Below are positions 15,700-25,155 of a DNA stretch of 64,000 bases, in pieces. The DNA comes from JTS-AC122 sp050246015. Its GTDB lineage: Bacteria > Planctomycetota > Phycisphaerae > Phycisphaerales > UBA1924. The notes beneath the pieces were generated by a model that made no database searches, was not told where the DNA came from, and saw nothing but the letters and a program-made list of their open reading frames with translations. The first letter of the stretch is position 1. Each line of letters opens with the position of its first letter. The position numbers and the translations under genes are program-made. Location: positions 1 to 64,000 of the forward strand of contig JBFWWU010000006.1 in assembly GCA_050246015.1 (NCBI GenBank). Reading direction: 5' to 3'.

Positions 15700-18626
15700 G
15701 GCTTCACCGTGAACGAGAAGGCGACGGGGGCTTCACGCGCGGGCGTGACCTGGATCGTGGTGTCGTCATCCGTGCCGATGAGTTTCACGGCGCTAACGTT
15801 CTCGACCGCCGTGTTGCCCTGGACGCCCTTGCCCGCGCGGACCCACACGCTGGACCCGCCGGGCAGACCGCTGACGCGGAATGTCCGCTTGATCATCTTG
15901 TCGGGCGCCGGCTCGAAGCGTTCGCTGACGAGCACGACCGACGTGTTGGGGAGCGTGATCTCATAGTCGAACGTGGGCACGCCGTTCTCATCGAGCCGGT
16001 AGCCTTTGAAGCGATACCCGGCGTCGCGTCCGGTCAGGGTTGGCCACGTCTGCGGCGGCTTGTCGGCAATGACGATCGCGGGCCCGTCCGGGGCGGACCA
16101 GATCGCGCCGCCTTGCCCGCCGGTGACGTTCCCCCCGCGACCCGCCCACGCGCCCGAAGCGTTGAGGAACGCGCCTTGCCAGGCATCGACCAGCCTCACC
16201 TTCTCGGCGTCGAAGGCGAAGTGGATGGCGCCCTGGCTCTCGGGGAAACCGACCGCGATGCCGCGGCTGCCGGCGTCCTTGAGGAAGGTGCGCATCACGA
16301 CGGGGCGCGAGCCGACCTTGATGGCGTACCCGTCGGGCTTGGTGATCCCGTCGGGGATGGGCATGAACTCGCCGAGGTTGAAATAGGCCCAGAGGGCATC
16401 GGCCTGCTTGACGGAATCCCCGCCGTAGACGCTCGTCACGGTCCCGACGCCGTTCTCGTAGAACGCGGGCATCCGCGTCCCGGGCTTGTAGCGGGCGGGA
16501 GCGTGCACGTAGTCCATCCACCACTCGTAGCGGATCCTCGCGGCGAACATCGTCATGTCGGGGCCGGGCGTCCCCGACGGCGCGTTGTCGCCCACGACGT
16601 GGCAGGAGATGCAGTTGAGCCCGTTGACCCCCGCGAGCAACCGCCCGGCGCGGGTCATCTCGTCACTGGGCGTCGGCTCGGGCGCGTCGGTGCCCGGCCA
16701 GATGCCCTCCATGCACGCCAACTGCTCGGCGATGAAGCCGACGTTCTCGTGCCCGAACTGCGGCATCCTCGCTCCCATGTACGGGCGCGCTCGGCCGGCG
16801 TTCTCGAGCACCTGGTGAATCCACGGCGTGGTGAGTTTGGTGCCCGGGCCGATGAGCCGAGGCGGGATGCGCCCTTCCTCGCCGAGGTCCGCCTCCCCGA
16901 TCGTCGTGAAGAGCGCGTCGATGCCCTCCGAGACGCCACCCTCGGCGTAGACCTCGTGGCATCGGCGGCAGTTGAACTGGTCAAACATCTGGTGGGCGCG
17001 ATCGGATGGTGCGCTGGCAAACGTCCCGGCGTGCCCGCCGCCACCGGACCAGTCCTTGAGCGCTTTCAGCGCCGCCTTGATCGCGTCGCGGTCGTCCTCG
17101 CGGAGCGTGTACCGCGGCGCTTTGGGGGTGCCCTTGGGGTCGATGCACCCGCCGCTGGTCAGGTCCAGCATCTTCTTCGCGGCGACCCCCGACGCGACCA
17201 TCTTTCCTGCCGAATCAGTGACGGCGTGGCAACTCGCGCAGCCGCGCGCCGCGAACGCCGCTCGCCCCGGCTCGATGCGCTCCTGCTCGAGTTTGAACGG
17301 CTGCTTCGGCGCGCTCGATTCCCCAAACTGCGACGCCAGGTACGTCGCCAAGAGGTCCGCCTCCTGCTTGGTCAGGTTCATCTCCGGCATGCGCCCGCTG
17401 GGCTTGACCTGGCGCGGGTGCATCAGGAACTTCGAGAGTTCCGACGGGTTCCACTTGCTGGCGGCGGCGGTCAGCGGCTGCGGGACGTCCTTCTGCCCCG
17501 GCGCGGCGCCGTGACAGGCCACGCACCCCAGCGTCTGGAAGAGCCTGCGGCCCATCTCCAGCCCCTGCTGCTCGGTCGCCCATGCCTCGCTCTGATAGTT
17601 CGGCGCCAGGCTGTACAGGAAGTGAGTGATGTTCGTGGCGTCGGTCCCCATGTCCTTGCCACGCAGGACGCCCGGCATGCCGCAGCCCGGTTTCTCGCCC
17701 TGCGGGTCGGCGATCCACTTCGTGATCCAATAGGGGTTCACGCGGGTGCAGAGTTCCTGGAGCGACGGCGCCATCGCGTGGATGATCGGCGTGCTGAAAT
17801 CGGGCTCTGTACCCCCACCACTAACCCCCCCACTCCCTTCGACGCCGCCCCCGGCGTGCGCGTGCTGGTGGCCGCCGGATTCCAGCGCGTGGCAATGCAC
17901 GCATCCGAGTTCGCCCAGAAGAACGCGGCCCCGGTCGGCTTGCTTGGCGGACCGCACCAGTTCGGCCGCCTGCGCGGGCACCCGGGCGCTGGTCGGCGGG
18001 ATCGGCTCGGTCCTGAATCCCATTTTGCCGAACCCCTGCTTTTCCCAGAGCGTGCGCACGCGCGTCTTGGCGTCGCCCGAGCGCTTGAAGGATACCTGCA
18101 CCAGCGCCTTGCCCGGGGGGAGATCGAGCCAGTTGGTGAACACGCCGTCGATCCCGTTGCCTTCGAGTTTGATGGTGACGGGGGCGGTCATCTTTTCGCC
18201 CAGCACTCGCAGTTGGCCCGTCCCGCCCTCGAACTCCACGCCGAAGCGGTACTTGCCAACGACCGGGATGGGCACCTCGGCGTCGTAGACGACTTCCAGG
18301 TCGGCGGGCGGAACCGCCGGGTGCACGCTCTGGCCAGGGGCGAGCGCCATCGCGGCGTAGGGGGACGAGGTGGCGACGCGCTTCGCCGCGCCCCCGCCCG
18401 CGGGTGTGTACCGCGCAAGCCACCCGGTCTGCTCCACCGGCTCGTCGCCGGCGCGCGGGAACTGCCAATCCCGCTCAGCGGCGAGCGGCGGTTCCAAGCG
18501 GCTCATTCCCAGCACGCCCACCATCGCGGCAAGCCCTGCCGCCAACGCCGACGCGCGAACCATGATTCGGCGGGCGCTGATCGCCCGATCTGGGTTGTTC
18601 GCCGTGCGCGGCGCTGGCACATTCAT
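15696..18626 (-). CDS. Large exported cytochrome c with five haem sites
   Basis: 976 residues from the ATG at 18626, which follows AGGAG at the right spacing. A signal/anchor segment lies at about 23-44 (VRASALAAGLAAMVGVLG). A beta-rich domain (about 100-200) follows, then five CxxCH haem c sites at Cys242 (CVHCH), Cys368 (CVACH), Cys463 (CASCH), Cys553 (CRRCH) and Cys672 (CISCH), several followed by a typical axial Met region (GRMPEM, GARMPQF, GTRMPAF). The last 200 residues are beta-rich. It should carry electrons in the periplasm. It is the first gene of a two-gene operon with the propeller protein and is divergent from sucC, 107 bases away. Confidence 0.93.
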   Translation of the reverse strand: MNVPAPRTANNPDRAISARRIMVRASALAAGLAAMVGVLGMSRLEPPLAAERDWQFPRAGDEPVEQTGWLARYTPAGGGAAKRVATSSPYAAMALAPGQSVHPAVPPADLEVVYDAEVPIPVVGKYRFGVEFEGGTGQLRVLGEKMTAPVTIKLEGNGIDGVFTNWLDLPPGKALVQVSFKRSGDAKTRVRTLWEKQGFGKMGFRTEPIPPTSARVPAQAAELVRSAKQADRGRVLLGELGCVHCHALESGGHQHAHAGGGVEGSGGVSGGGTEPDFSTPIIHAMAPSLQELCTRVNPYWITKWIADPQGEKPGCGMPGVLRGKDMGTDATNITHFLYSLAPNYQSEAWATEQQGLEMGRRLFQTLGCVACHGAAPGQKDVPQPLTAAASKWNPSELSKFLMHPRQVKPSGRMPEMNLTKQEADLLATYLASQFGESSAPKQPFKLEQERIEPGRAAFAARGCASCHAVTDSAGKMVASGVAAKKMLDLTSGGCIDPKGTPKAPRYTLREDDRDAIKAALKALKDWSGGGGHAGTFASAPSDRAHQMFDQFNCRRCHEVYAEGGVSEGIDALFTTIGEADLGEEGRIPPRLIGPGTKLTTPWIHQVLENAGRARPYMGARMPQFGHENVGFIAEQLACMEGIWPGTDAPEPTPSDEMTRAGRLLAGVNGLNCISCHVVGDNAPSGTPGPDMTMFAARIRYEWWMDYVHAPARYKPGTRMPAFYENGVGTVTSVYGGDSVKQADALWAYFNLGEFMPIPDGITKPDGYAIKVGSRPVVMRTFLKDAGSRGIAVGFPESQGAIHFAFDAEKVRLVDAWQGAFLNASGAWAGRGGNVTGGQGGAIWSAPDGPAIVIADKPPQTWPTLTGRDAGYRFKGYRLDENGVPTFDYEITLPNTSVVLVSERFEPAPDKMIKRTFRVSGLPGGSSVWVRAGKGVQGNTAVENVSAVKLIGTDDDTTIQVTPAREAPVAFSFTVKP

Positions 18627-18733
18627 GGATGACTCCTGGGAAATGGGAAGGCGGAGCGGTGGGTAGAGCATACACGCCAGAAGCCGGACCGTCGGCGGTT
18701 GCGATGGGGTTGTGGGCGATACACTCCGCACCT

Positions 18734-19975
18734 ATGAAGATCCACGAATATCAGGCGCGCGACTTGCTCCGTCAGGCCGGGATCCCTGTTCCCGCCGGCG
18801 TCGTCATCCAGTCGATCGAGGAAGCCGCCCCCGCCTACAAACGAGTCGCCGAGGAGGCTTCGGGCACGAGCCCGGCCGGCCCGGGTCCGCTGGTCGTCGT
18901 CAAGGCGCAGGTGCACGCGGGAGGGCGCGGCAAGGCGGGATTCGTGAAACTCGTCACGTCTGCCGCCGAGGCCGAAGCGGCGGCCCGGTTCATGCTCACC
19001 AACCGCATGGTCTCCCCCCAGACCGGCGCGGAGGGGTTGGAAGTCAAAAAGTTACTCATGGCGGCGGGTGCCGACATCGCCAAGGAATACTACCTCGCCG
19101 TGACCACCGACCGCAAGACGCGGCGCAACGTGCTGATCGCGTCGAGCGAGGGGGGCGTCGAGATCGAGCAGGTCGCGCACGACCGGCCGGACGCGATCAA
19201 GAAGGTGCTGCTGCACCCGCTGCTGGGGCTTCAGGGGCACCAAGCCCGCCGCGTCGCGTTTGATTTGGGGTTCACGGGCAAGCAGGTCAATCAGGCCGCG
19301 AGCATCATGATGAAACTTGCGCAACTCTTCGTGGAAAAGGACTGCACACTCGCCGAGATCAACCCGTTGATCGTGACGCCCCCCACGTCGTCGCACCCCG
19401 ATGGGCAGGTGCTCGCGATCGACGCGAAGTTCAACTTCGACGACAACGGGCTGTTCCGTCACGAAGGAATCTCGGCGCTCGCCGATCCGACCGAGGAAAA
19501 CCCCGCTGAACTACGCGCGCAGCGCTTCGGCTTGTCGTACATCGCGCTCGACGGGAACATCGGATGCCTGGTCAACGGCGCGGGGCTGGCGATGGCGACG
19601 ATGGACATCGTCAAACTCAACGGGGGCACCCCGGCCAACTTCCTCGACGTGGGCGGGAGCGCGACCGAAGAAGCCGTGACCGAGGCCTTCTCCATCATCT
19701 TGTCAGATCCCCATGTCAAGGGGGTGCTGGTCAACATCTTCGGCGGGATCATGCGCTGCGACGTGATCGCGCAGGGGATCGTGAACGCGGCCACCAAGCA
19801 CAAGAACCCCGACGGTTCAACCGGGTTCAAGGTGCCCCTGGTGGTGCGCCTGGAAGGGACCAACGTCCAGGCGGGTCGAAAACTGCTCACCGAGGCAAAG
19901 TCGAAAATCCCCACCATGCAGCCGGCGCTGGATCTGGCGGACGCGGCGAAAAAGGTTTGCGCGGCGGTCCGGTAG
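18734..19975 (+). CDS. sucC: Succinyl-CoA synthetase beta subunit
   Basis: 413 residues from the ATG at 18734 (MKIHEYQARDLLRQAGIPVP). SucC binds nucleotide and, with SucD, makes ATP or GTP from succinyl-CoA in the citric acid cycle. Seen: the ATP-grasp domain (VVVKAQVHAGGRGKAGFVKL), the metal site region (DCTLAEINPLIVTP, DAKFNFDDN) and the CoA-ligase domain (NFLDVGGSATEEAV, LVNIFGGIMRCDVIAQGIV). It is about 25 residues longer than the E. coli protein owing to small insertions, for example around 48-56. The alpha subunit sucD, which normally follows directly, is absent; instead a convergent epimerase gene follows after a hairpin terminator. Confidence 0.96.
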   Translation: MKIHEYQARDLLRQAGIPVPAGVVIQSIEEAAPAYKRVAEEASGTSPAGPGPLVVVKAQVHAGGRGKAGFVKLVTSAAEAEAAARFMLTNRMVSPQTGAEGLEVKKLLMAAGADIAKEYYLAVTTDRKTRRNVLIASSEGGVEIEQVAHDRPDAIKKVLLHPLLGLQGHQARRVAFDLGFTGKQVNQAASIMMKLAQLFVEKDCTLAEINPLIVTPPTSSHPDGQVLAIDAKFNFDDNGLFRHEGISALADPTEENPAELRAQRFGLSYIALDGNIGCLVNGAGLAMATMDIVKLNGGTPANFLDVGGSATEEAVTEAFSIILSDPHVKGVLVNIFGGIMRCDVIAQGIVNAATKHKNPDGSTGFKVPLVVRLEGTNVQAGRKLLTEAKSKIPTMQPALDLADAAKKVCAAVR

Positions 19976-20157
19976 TTCTTGAGCGAGTTTTCCCGTCTTT
20001 TCGGGTTGAGCCAATGTTTGGCTTTTGGCAAGGCAATATTGGCCAACTTTTTCGGAATTGCGCTATTTTCTGGCCAAAGAGAGCAAACTTCGATCCCGGA
20101 AGTACGTATTAGAAGTAGGACGCACTCCAACAACGACTCTTCCTGATCTCCAGAACA

Positions 20158-20184
20158 CGCCCCCTCAACTCCTTCGAGGGGGCG
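20158..20184. terminator. Bidirectional intrinsic terminator hairpin
   Basis: CGCCCCCTC (20158-20166) pairs perfectly with GAGGGGGCG (20176-20184) across a nine-base loop. It sits between the convergent sucC and epimerase stops; a short T-rich stretch follows on the plus strand (20192-20195). A weaker inverted repeat, AGCCAA-TGT-TTGGCT, lies nearer sucC around 20009-20024. Confidence 0.6.
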
Positions 20185-20208
20185 ATGTCATTTTGGGGGT
20201 GACGTCGA

Positions 20209-21315
20209 TCAGCGCTGGTCGGCGTAGACCTCGCGGTACCAAGCCAGGGTTTCCTCGAGGCCGGATTCGAGTGCGGTGATGCACCGATAACCCAGCAGGC
20301 TCGACGCCGCCGAGATGTCGGCGAGGGAGTGCTTCACATCGCCGACGCGTGCAGGTTGATAGACCGCTTCGGTGTGGGGCGTGCCGCACAGGCGCGCGAC
20401 AAGATGGTACAACTCGTTGAGGCTGATGGCGTGTCCGGAGCCGATATTAACGACCTCGCCGGCGAGTGACTGCGGCGACGCCGCGGCGAGCAGGTTGGCG
20501 AGCACGGCGTTGCTGACGTAGGTGAAATCTCGCGACTGTGAGCCGTCGCCGAAGATCGTGGGCGATTCCCCGCTCAGGAGTTTCTTGGCGAAGATGGCAA
20601 TCACGGCGGCATAGGGGGAGTCGGCGGGCTGTCGCGGGCCGAAGATGTTGAAATAGCGCAGGCAGACGGTCGAGAGCCCGTAACTGGCGGACCAGGCGCG
20701 CATGATGTGCTCGCCGGCGAGTTTGCCGACGGCGTAGGGCGAGAGGGGCGCGGGCGGCATGGATTCGAGTTTCGGGCGCCTGCCGGCATCGGCGCCCGCG
20801 GAGTCCAGGTCGCCGTAGGCGGACGACGAGGCGGAATAGACGACGCGTCTGACACCGGCGTTCTTGGAAGCGTGGGCCACCCGCATCGTGCCGATCGCGT
20901 TCACCTCCAGGCTCCGTTCAGGTTCGGCGATCGAACGCGGCACCGACGACATGGCGGCGAGGTGGAACACGTACTGCACGCTCCCGTACGCGGTGGCGAC
21001 GGGTGTCGTGGTGCACGCCCGCATCGCTTCATCCAGCGCCCGGTCGTCGAGAATTGAGGCATGAATGAAGCGGACGCGATCCGGGTCCAGTTCCGCCAGG
21101 TCCGCCACGTTCTGCGCGCTGGAGTTGGACAGGTCGTCGATGACGGTGACGGCGGCGCCGAGTCCGAACAGCGCATCGACCAGGTGACCGCCGATGAACC
21201 CGCAGCCGCCCGTGACGCAGACGCGCCTGCCCTCGAAGGCGGGGCGCAGTCGTTGAACGAACTCGGTCGGGAGCCGGAGCAAGGGGGGAATAGTACCATA
21301 ACGCCGAACATTCAC
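20209..21315 (-). CDS. NAD-dependent nucleotide-sugar epimerase/dehydratase
   Basis: 368 residues from the GTG at 21315; the frame is open to 21411, so the start is uncertain. This is an extended short-chain dehydrogenase: NAD-binding GxxGxxG as VTGGCGFIGGHLVDAL near residue 35, the acidic residue after beta-2 (VIDDLSNS), HLAAMSSVPRS, the catalytic Ser region YSASSSAYGD and the catalytic YAVGK (SPYAVGKLAGE). RYFNIFGPRQ and FGDGSQSRDFTYVSNAV are standard for UDP-glucose/UDP-GlcNAc 4-epimerases and related dehydratases. It should supply sugar nucleotides for polysaccharide or lipopolysaccharide. The closest call is UDP-glucose 4-epimerase-like, but the sugar is not decided by sequence. Confidence 0.92.
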   Translation of the reverse strand: MNVRRYGTIPPLLRLPTEFVQRLRPAFEGRRVCVTGGCGFIGGHLVDALFGLGAAVTVIDDLSNSSAQNVADLAELDPDRVRFIHASILDDRALDEAMRACTTTPVATAYGSVQYVFHLAAMSSVPRSIAEPERSLEVNAIGTMRVAHASKNAGVRRVVYSASSSAYGDLDSAGADAGRRPKLESMPPAPLSPYAVGKLAGEHIMRAWSASYGLSTVCLRYFNIFGPRQPADSPYAAVIAIFAKKLLSGESPTIFGDGSQSRDFTYVSNAVLANLLAAASPQSLAGEVVNIGSGHAISLNELYHLVARLCGTPHTEAVYQPARVGDVKHSLADISAASSLLGYRCITALESGLEETLAWYREVYADQR

Positions 21316-21589
21316 ACGCCGGCGACCACGGATCACCGGCCCACCAGTGAATGATGGGGACTGGACCAGCGGATCTGGCTCAAGAGGCGCAACGAATGGC
21401 AAACTTCGCACCGCCGGAGCGGTATCGCATAGTCTGAGCGAAAAACCGAGCCTTTGATTCCCAAACAGGACCCCGAAACGACGGCGGGGCCGCCCGGGGG
21501 AGATGGGCGGGTCCGGCAGGCTGCGCGTCGCGACGAGTCGATTCAGATCGGGCGATCTGGACCGGGCGCGGCGTCAGGAGCATTCAACC

Positions 21590-22912
21590 GTGTGGAAATG
21601 GCTACTCATCGTCTTCCTGCTCCTTGCGATCGGCTGCGGCGTCGGCGGGTACTTCTTCGTGAAATCGCCCAAGTTCGCCGAGATGAAGAAGCAGTTCTCG
21701 GGTCAGGGAAAGGTCACCGAGGTCCGGCTTGAGCCTGTGGCCAAGGGCAACCTCGTGCGCACCGTCAGCGCCCCCGGGTCGGTGGATGCGAAAGTCGGGG
21801 TCGAGATCAGCGCGCAGGTGTCGGCCAAGATCGTCGCGCTCCCGTTCCGTGTCGGTCAGGACGTGAAGAAGGACGACGTGGTGGTGCGGCTGGATTCGCG
21901 CGACCTGCAGGCGTCGCTGGAATCGGCCCAGGCGGCGAAACTGAGCGAGGAGGCCCGGCTCGCCGGCGCCCAGGCGGCCCTGGACCGCGCCAAACTCGAC
22001 CTGGAGCGCCAGCGCCAACTCGCGGCGAGCAAGGACATCCCCGAATCCGCGCTGGAAGCGGCGGAAGCGACGTACCGGCAAGCCGAGAGTTCGTTCAACG
22101 CCGTCAAGCATTCCATCGAGATCTCGGACGCGAATATCCGGCGCGCCATGCGCGACCTGGAGAACACAGTGATCAAGTCGCCGATCGACGGGACGATCAC
22201 GGCTCTGAACATGGAAGTCGGGGAGCAGGTGCTGGGCACGTTCAGCAACGCCGGCACCGTGATCATGGAGATCGCCGACCTGAGCGTGATGATCGTCAAG
22301 GCGCGGGTGGATGAATCGACGGTCGCGCCCGTTCGAGAGGGCCAGCACGCCAAGGTGTTCATCAACATGTACCAGGACCGGACGTTCGAAGGAACCGTCA
22401 CGCTGGTCGGGCTCAAGAACCTCCAGGACAAGGACGGCACGCGGTACGTCGAGGTCGAGATCCTGCTGGACACCGACGGCGACCAGCGGCTGCGGACCGG
22501 GCTGACGGCGAACGCCGACATCGACGTCGAGACGATGTACGACGTGCTCAAGGTCCCGAGTCAGGCGGTGGTGGATCGTCGCGTTGATGAACTGCCCAGG
22601 GAAGTGCGCGAAGGCCCCGGCGCGGGGCTGATCGATCCGGCCAAGCCGTTCACGAGGGTGGTGTACACGATCGTGGATGGGAAGGCGCGGGCCAACCCGG
22701 TGAAGGTCGGGCCGAGCGACCTGACGCAGACGATCATCACCGCGGGCGTGCAGGAGGGAGTCAAGGTCGTCGCCGGCCCGTTCAAAGTCCTGGTGGACCT
22801 GAAGGACGGCAAGGACGTGACGGAGGAAACCGTGAAGAAGCACGACGACAAGTCGGCCAAGCCGGAGACCACGGCGGGCGGCTCGTCCGCGGCCGGTCGC
22901 CAGCAGGGATAA
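21590..22912 (+). CDS. Periplasmic adaptor subunit (HlyD/MacA family)
   Basis: 440 residues from the GTG at 21590; GGAG nine bases upstream decides this start. A membrane anchor is at about 3-24 (WLLIVFLLLAIGCGVGGYFF). Then come the first beta-barrel/lipoyl half (SVDAKVGVEISAQVSAKIVALPF), a coiled-coil hairpin at about 100-180 (ASLESAQAAKLSEEARLAGA onward), and the second lipoyl half (VIKSPIDGTITALNMEVGEQV). This is the MacA layout: it bridges the inner-membrane ABC permease to an outer-membrane channel. It heads an operon with the ATPase and permease; no TolC-like gene is adjacent. The C-terminus is Lys/Ser-rich and variable. Confidence 0.92.
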   Translation: MWKWLLIVFLLLAIGCGVGGYFFVKSPKFAEMKKQFSGQGKVTEVRLEPVAKGNLVRTVSAPGSVDAKVGVEISAQVSAKIVALPFRVGQDVKKDDVVVRLDSRDLQASLESAQAAKLSEEARLAGAQAALDRAKLDLERQRQLAASKDIPESALEAAEATYRQAESSFNAVKHSIEISDANIRRAMRDLENTVIKSPIDGTITALNMEVGEQVLGTFSNAGTVIMEIADLSVMIVKARVDESTVAPVREGQHAKVFINMYQDRTFEGTVTLVGLKNLQDKDGTRYVEVEILLDTDGDQRLRTGLTANADIDVETMYDVLKVPSQAVVDRRVDELPREVREGPGAGLIDPAKPFTRVVYTIVDGKARANPVKVGPSDLTQTIITAGVQEGVKVVAGPFKVLVDLKDGKDVTEETVKKHDDKSAKPETTAGGSSAAGRQQG

Positions 22913-22951
22913 GACATTGAGCGCAGCCGCTGGACGCTTTGGAACCCCTCG

Positions 22952-23851
22952 TTGAACACGAACACCACACCATCTCCCGGGGGCATGCTCGCCCCGCCGA
23001 CGATCGAGATCCACGGGCTCGAAAAGGTCTACAAACTGGGGGAGGAGCGTGTGCACGCGCTGGCGGGGGTGGACCTGACGATCCGGAAGAACGAGTTCGT
23101 GGCGATCATGGGCGCGTCGGGCTCGGGTAAGTCGACGCTCATGAACATCCTGGGGTGCCTGGACAAGCCGACGGCGGGGACGTACATCCTCAACGGGCAA
23201 CCGACGCACAAACTGGGCGCGGCGGCGCTGTCGGCGGTGCGGAACCGCGAGATCGGGTTCGTGTTCCAGTCCTTCGAGTTGTTGCCGCGGGCGACGGCGC
23301 TGGTGAATGTCATGCTGCCGCTGATCTACTCGCGCAAGTACTGGATGGGGGCCAAGCGGCGGGCACGGCGGGCACTGGAGAAAGTCGGCCTCGGGCAGCG
23401 CATGCGCCACAAGCCCAATCAACTCTCGGGCGGACAGCGCCAGCGCGTCGCGGTGGCGCGGGCGCTGGTGAACGAGCCGTCGATCCTGCTGGCCGACGAA
23501 CCCACGGGCAACTTGGATTCCAAGACCAGCGAGGAGATCATCGGGCTGTTCAAGCAGTTGCACGCCGAGGGGCAGACGATCGTGATCGTGACGCACGAAG
23601 AGGACATCGCGGGGCACGCGCACCGGATCGTCCGGCTCCGGGACGGAAAGATCGTTTCGGATCATCCGACCAGCCAGGATCCGATCCATCTGGACTACCT
23701 CGATCGCGCGCTCGAAGCGGCCAGGGCGGCGGCCACGGCGAGCCCCGAGCACCTTGCCGCGGGCGCCAACGGGCATCACGAGCCCCGGCCGGGCTCGCCG
23801 CCCGTGAGTACGGGCGTGATCCGCGAGCCGAAAGAGAGGTCCGCGACATGA
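22952..23851 (+). CDS. ABC transporter ATPase (MacB/LolD type)
   Basis: 299 residues if the TTG at 22952 is used; ATG at 22985 (MLAPPTIE) would give 288. The ATPase has Walker A GASGSGKS at 54-61, Q-loop FVFQSFELLP, signature LSGGQRQR, Walker B ILLADEPTGNLDS and the switch His (IVTHEE), all characteristic of the MacB/LolD/FtsE subfamily. It powers the permease that follows. A C-terminal extension of about 60 residues (AARAAATASPEHLAAGANG) is not part of the usual fold. It overlaps the permease gene by 4 bases (ATGA at 23848), indicating translational coupling. Confidence 0.95.
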   Translation: MNTNTTPSPGGMLAPPTIEIHGLEKVYKLGEERVHALAGVDLTIRKNEFVAIMGASGSGKSTLMNILGCLDKPTAGTYILNGQPTHKLGAAALSAVRNREIGFVFQSFELLPRATALVNVMLPLIYSRKYWMGAKRRARRALEKVGLGQRMRHKPNQLSGGQRQRVAVARALVNEPSILLADEPTGNLDSKTSEEIIGLFKQLHAEGQTIVIVTHEEDIAGHAHRIVRLRDGKIVSDHPTSQDPIHLDYLDRALEAARAAATASPEHLAAGANGHHEPRPGSPPVSTGVIREPKERSAT

Positions 23852-25101
23852 TCATCCTGCCGATCGTCCGCCTGCTGTTTCAGACGGTCTTCCTCGCGCT
23901 GGGGCAGATCTGGGCGAACAAGGTGCGCGCGATCCTGACGACGCTGGGGATCATCATCGGGGTGGCCGCGGTGGTGTGGGTGGTCGCGGCGACGACGGTG
24001 ATGAAGGAGTTCGTCCTGAGCGAGTTCGCGACGGTCGGCGCGAACAAGGTGTGGATCTTCCCGCGCCGCCCGCACGATCAGCGGGACCGTTTCAACTGGC
24101 GGCAGATCCGGCTCACGACCAAGGAGGTGGACGGGATCCAGGCCAACTGCCCGTCCATCGCGCGCCTCACGCCGGTGCAGGACATCACGACGAGCATGGA
24201 GTACGGCGACCGGATGAAGCCGTTCGTTCCGGTGCACGGCATCCGCCCCGTGTGGCACGATATCGAGCAGCGCTTCGTCACCGTGGGACGCACGTTTACC
24301 AGCATCGACATGGAGAACAAGCGCAACGTGTGCCTCATCAACGACAAGGCGATCGAAGAGTTCGCCTTGCCGGAGGACCCCTCCGGCATCGTCATCCTGG
24401 TGGACAAGCGCCGGTTCACCGTCGTCGGGGTCGTCGAGACCAAGACCATCAGCCCGATGTTCGGCGGGGACGAAGCACGCTCGGAGGTGTTCATCCCGTA
24501 TCCCCTGGCCGAGATCATGCGGCCGGATCGCGGCGTGTACGCAATCGCCCAGACCGACCGGCCCGAACTCTTCGAGGATGCCAGGGCCGAGGTGACCTTC
24601 TACCTGCGCCGCAACCGCGGTCTCAAGCCGGACGATCCCAACACCTTCGGCGTGGAGGCGATCGAGCAGATCATCAACCAGTTCAAGAAGATCGCCGGGT
24701 TCATCACGGCGTTCATGGGCGTCATCGTGTCGATCTCGCTGCTCGTCGGCGGGATCGGGATCATGAACATCATGCTGGTATCGGTGAGCGAGCGCACGCG
24801 GGAGATCGGGCTTCGCAAGGCCGTCGGCGCCCGGCCCGAAGTGATCCTGATGCAGTTCCTCGTCGAGGCGGTGGTGCTGTGCATGGTCGGCGGCGCGATC
24901 GGGCTCGTCATCGGGCAGGGGTTCGCGTTCCTGCTGAAGTTCCTGCCGTTCCTTCAGGACAAGGTGACGAACGTCACCGTGCCGGCGTGGGCCGTCGGGC
25001 TCGCGGTCGGATTCAGCGCCCTGACCGGGGTGATCTTCGGCATGTTCCCGGCGATCAAGGCGGCGCGGCTGAATCCGATCGACGCGCTGCGGCACGAGTA
25101 A
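23848..25101 (+). CDS. ABC transporter permease (MacB/FtsX family)
   Basis: 417 residues from the ATG at 23848. One N-terminal membrane helix (RAILTTLGIIIGVAAVVWVVAA) is followed by a large periplasmic domain (about 55-275, beginning VMKEFVLSEFATVGANKVWI) and three C-terminal helices (FITAFMGVIVSISLLVGGIG; AVVLCMVGGAIGLVIGQGFA; WAVGLAVGFSALTGVIFGMF). The last loop AAKxxPIDALRHE is standard (AARLNPIDALR). SVSERTREIGLRKAVGA is the family signature. This is the type VII mechanotransmission permease, probably exporting a drug, peptide or lipid-linked molecule together with the adaptor and ATPase. The substrate cannot be read. Confidence 0.95.
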   Translation: MIILPIVRLLFQTVFLALGQIWANKVRAILTTLGIIIGVAAVVWVVAATTVMKEFVLSEFATVGANKVWIFPRRPHDQRDRFNWRQIRLTTKEVDGIQANCPSIARLTPVQDITTSMEYGDRMKPFVPVHGIRPVWHDIEQRFVTVGRTFTSIDMENKRNVCLINDKAIEEFALPEDPSGIVILVDKRRFTVVGVVETKTISPMFGGDEARSEVFIPYPLAEIMRPDRGVYAIAQTDRPELFEDARAEVTFYLRRNRGLKPDDPNTFGVEAIEQIINQFKKIAGFITAFMGVIVSISLLVGGIGIMNIMLVSVSERTREIGLRKAVGARPEVILMQFLVEAVVLCMVGGAIGLVIGQGFAFLLKFLPFLQDKVTNVTVPAWAVGLAVGFSALTGVIFGMFPAIKAARLNPIDALRHE

Positions 25102-25155
25102 TCGGGGCGTGCGAGCATGAGTTGTTCGTTCGCCCGGCGCCCGCCGGGGACCACG

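Noticed and set aside
16113..18632. Long open frame of 839 codons on the strand opposite the cytochrome gene
   Set aside because: It lies wholly opposite a gene with five haem motifs and a clear signal peptide; long antisense frames are expected in high-GC DNA. The same applies to 21602-23779, 49627-51585 and 13513-15672.
20025..20279. Small open frame in the gap after sucC
   Set aside because: It crosses the terminator hairpin and the end of the epimerase gene, has no ribosome site and no recognisable domain.
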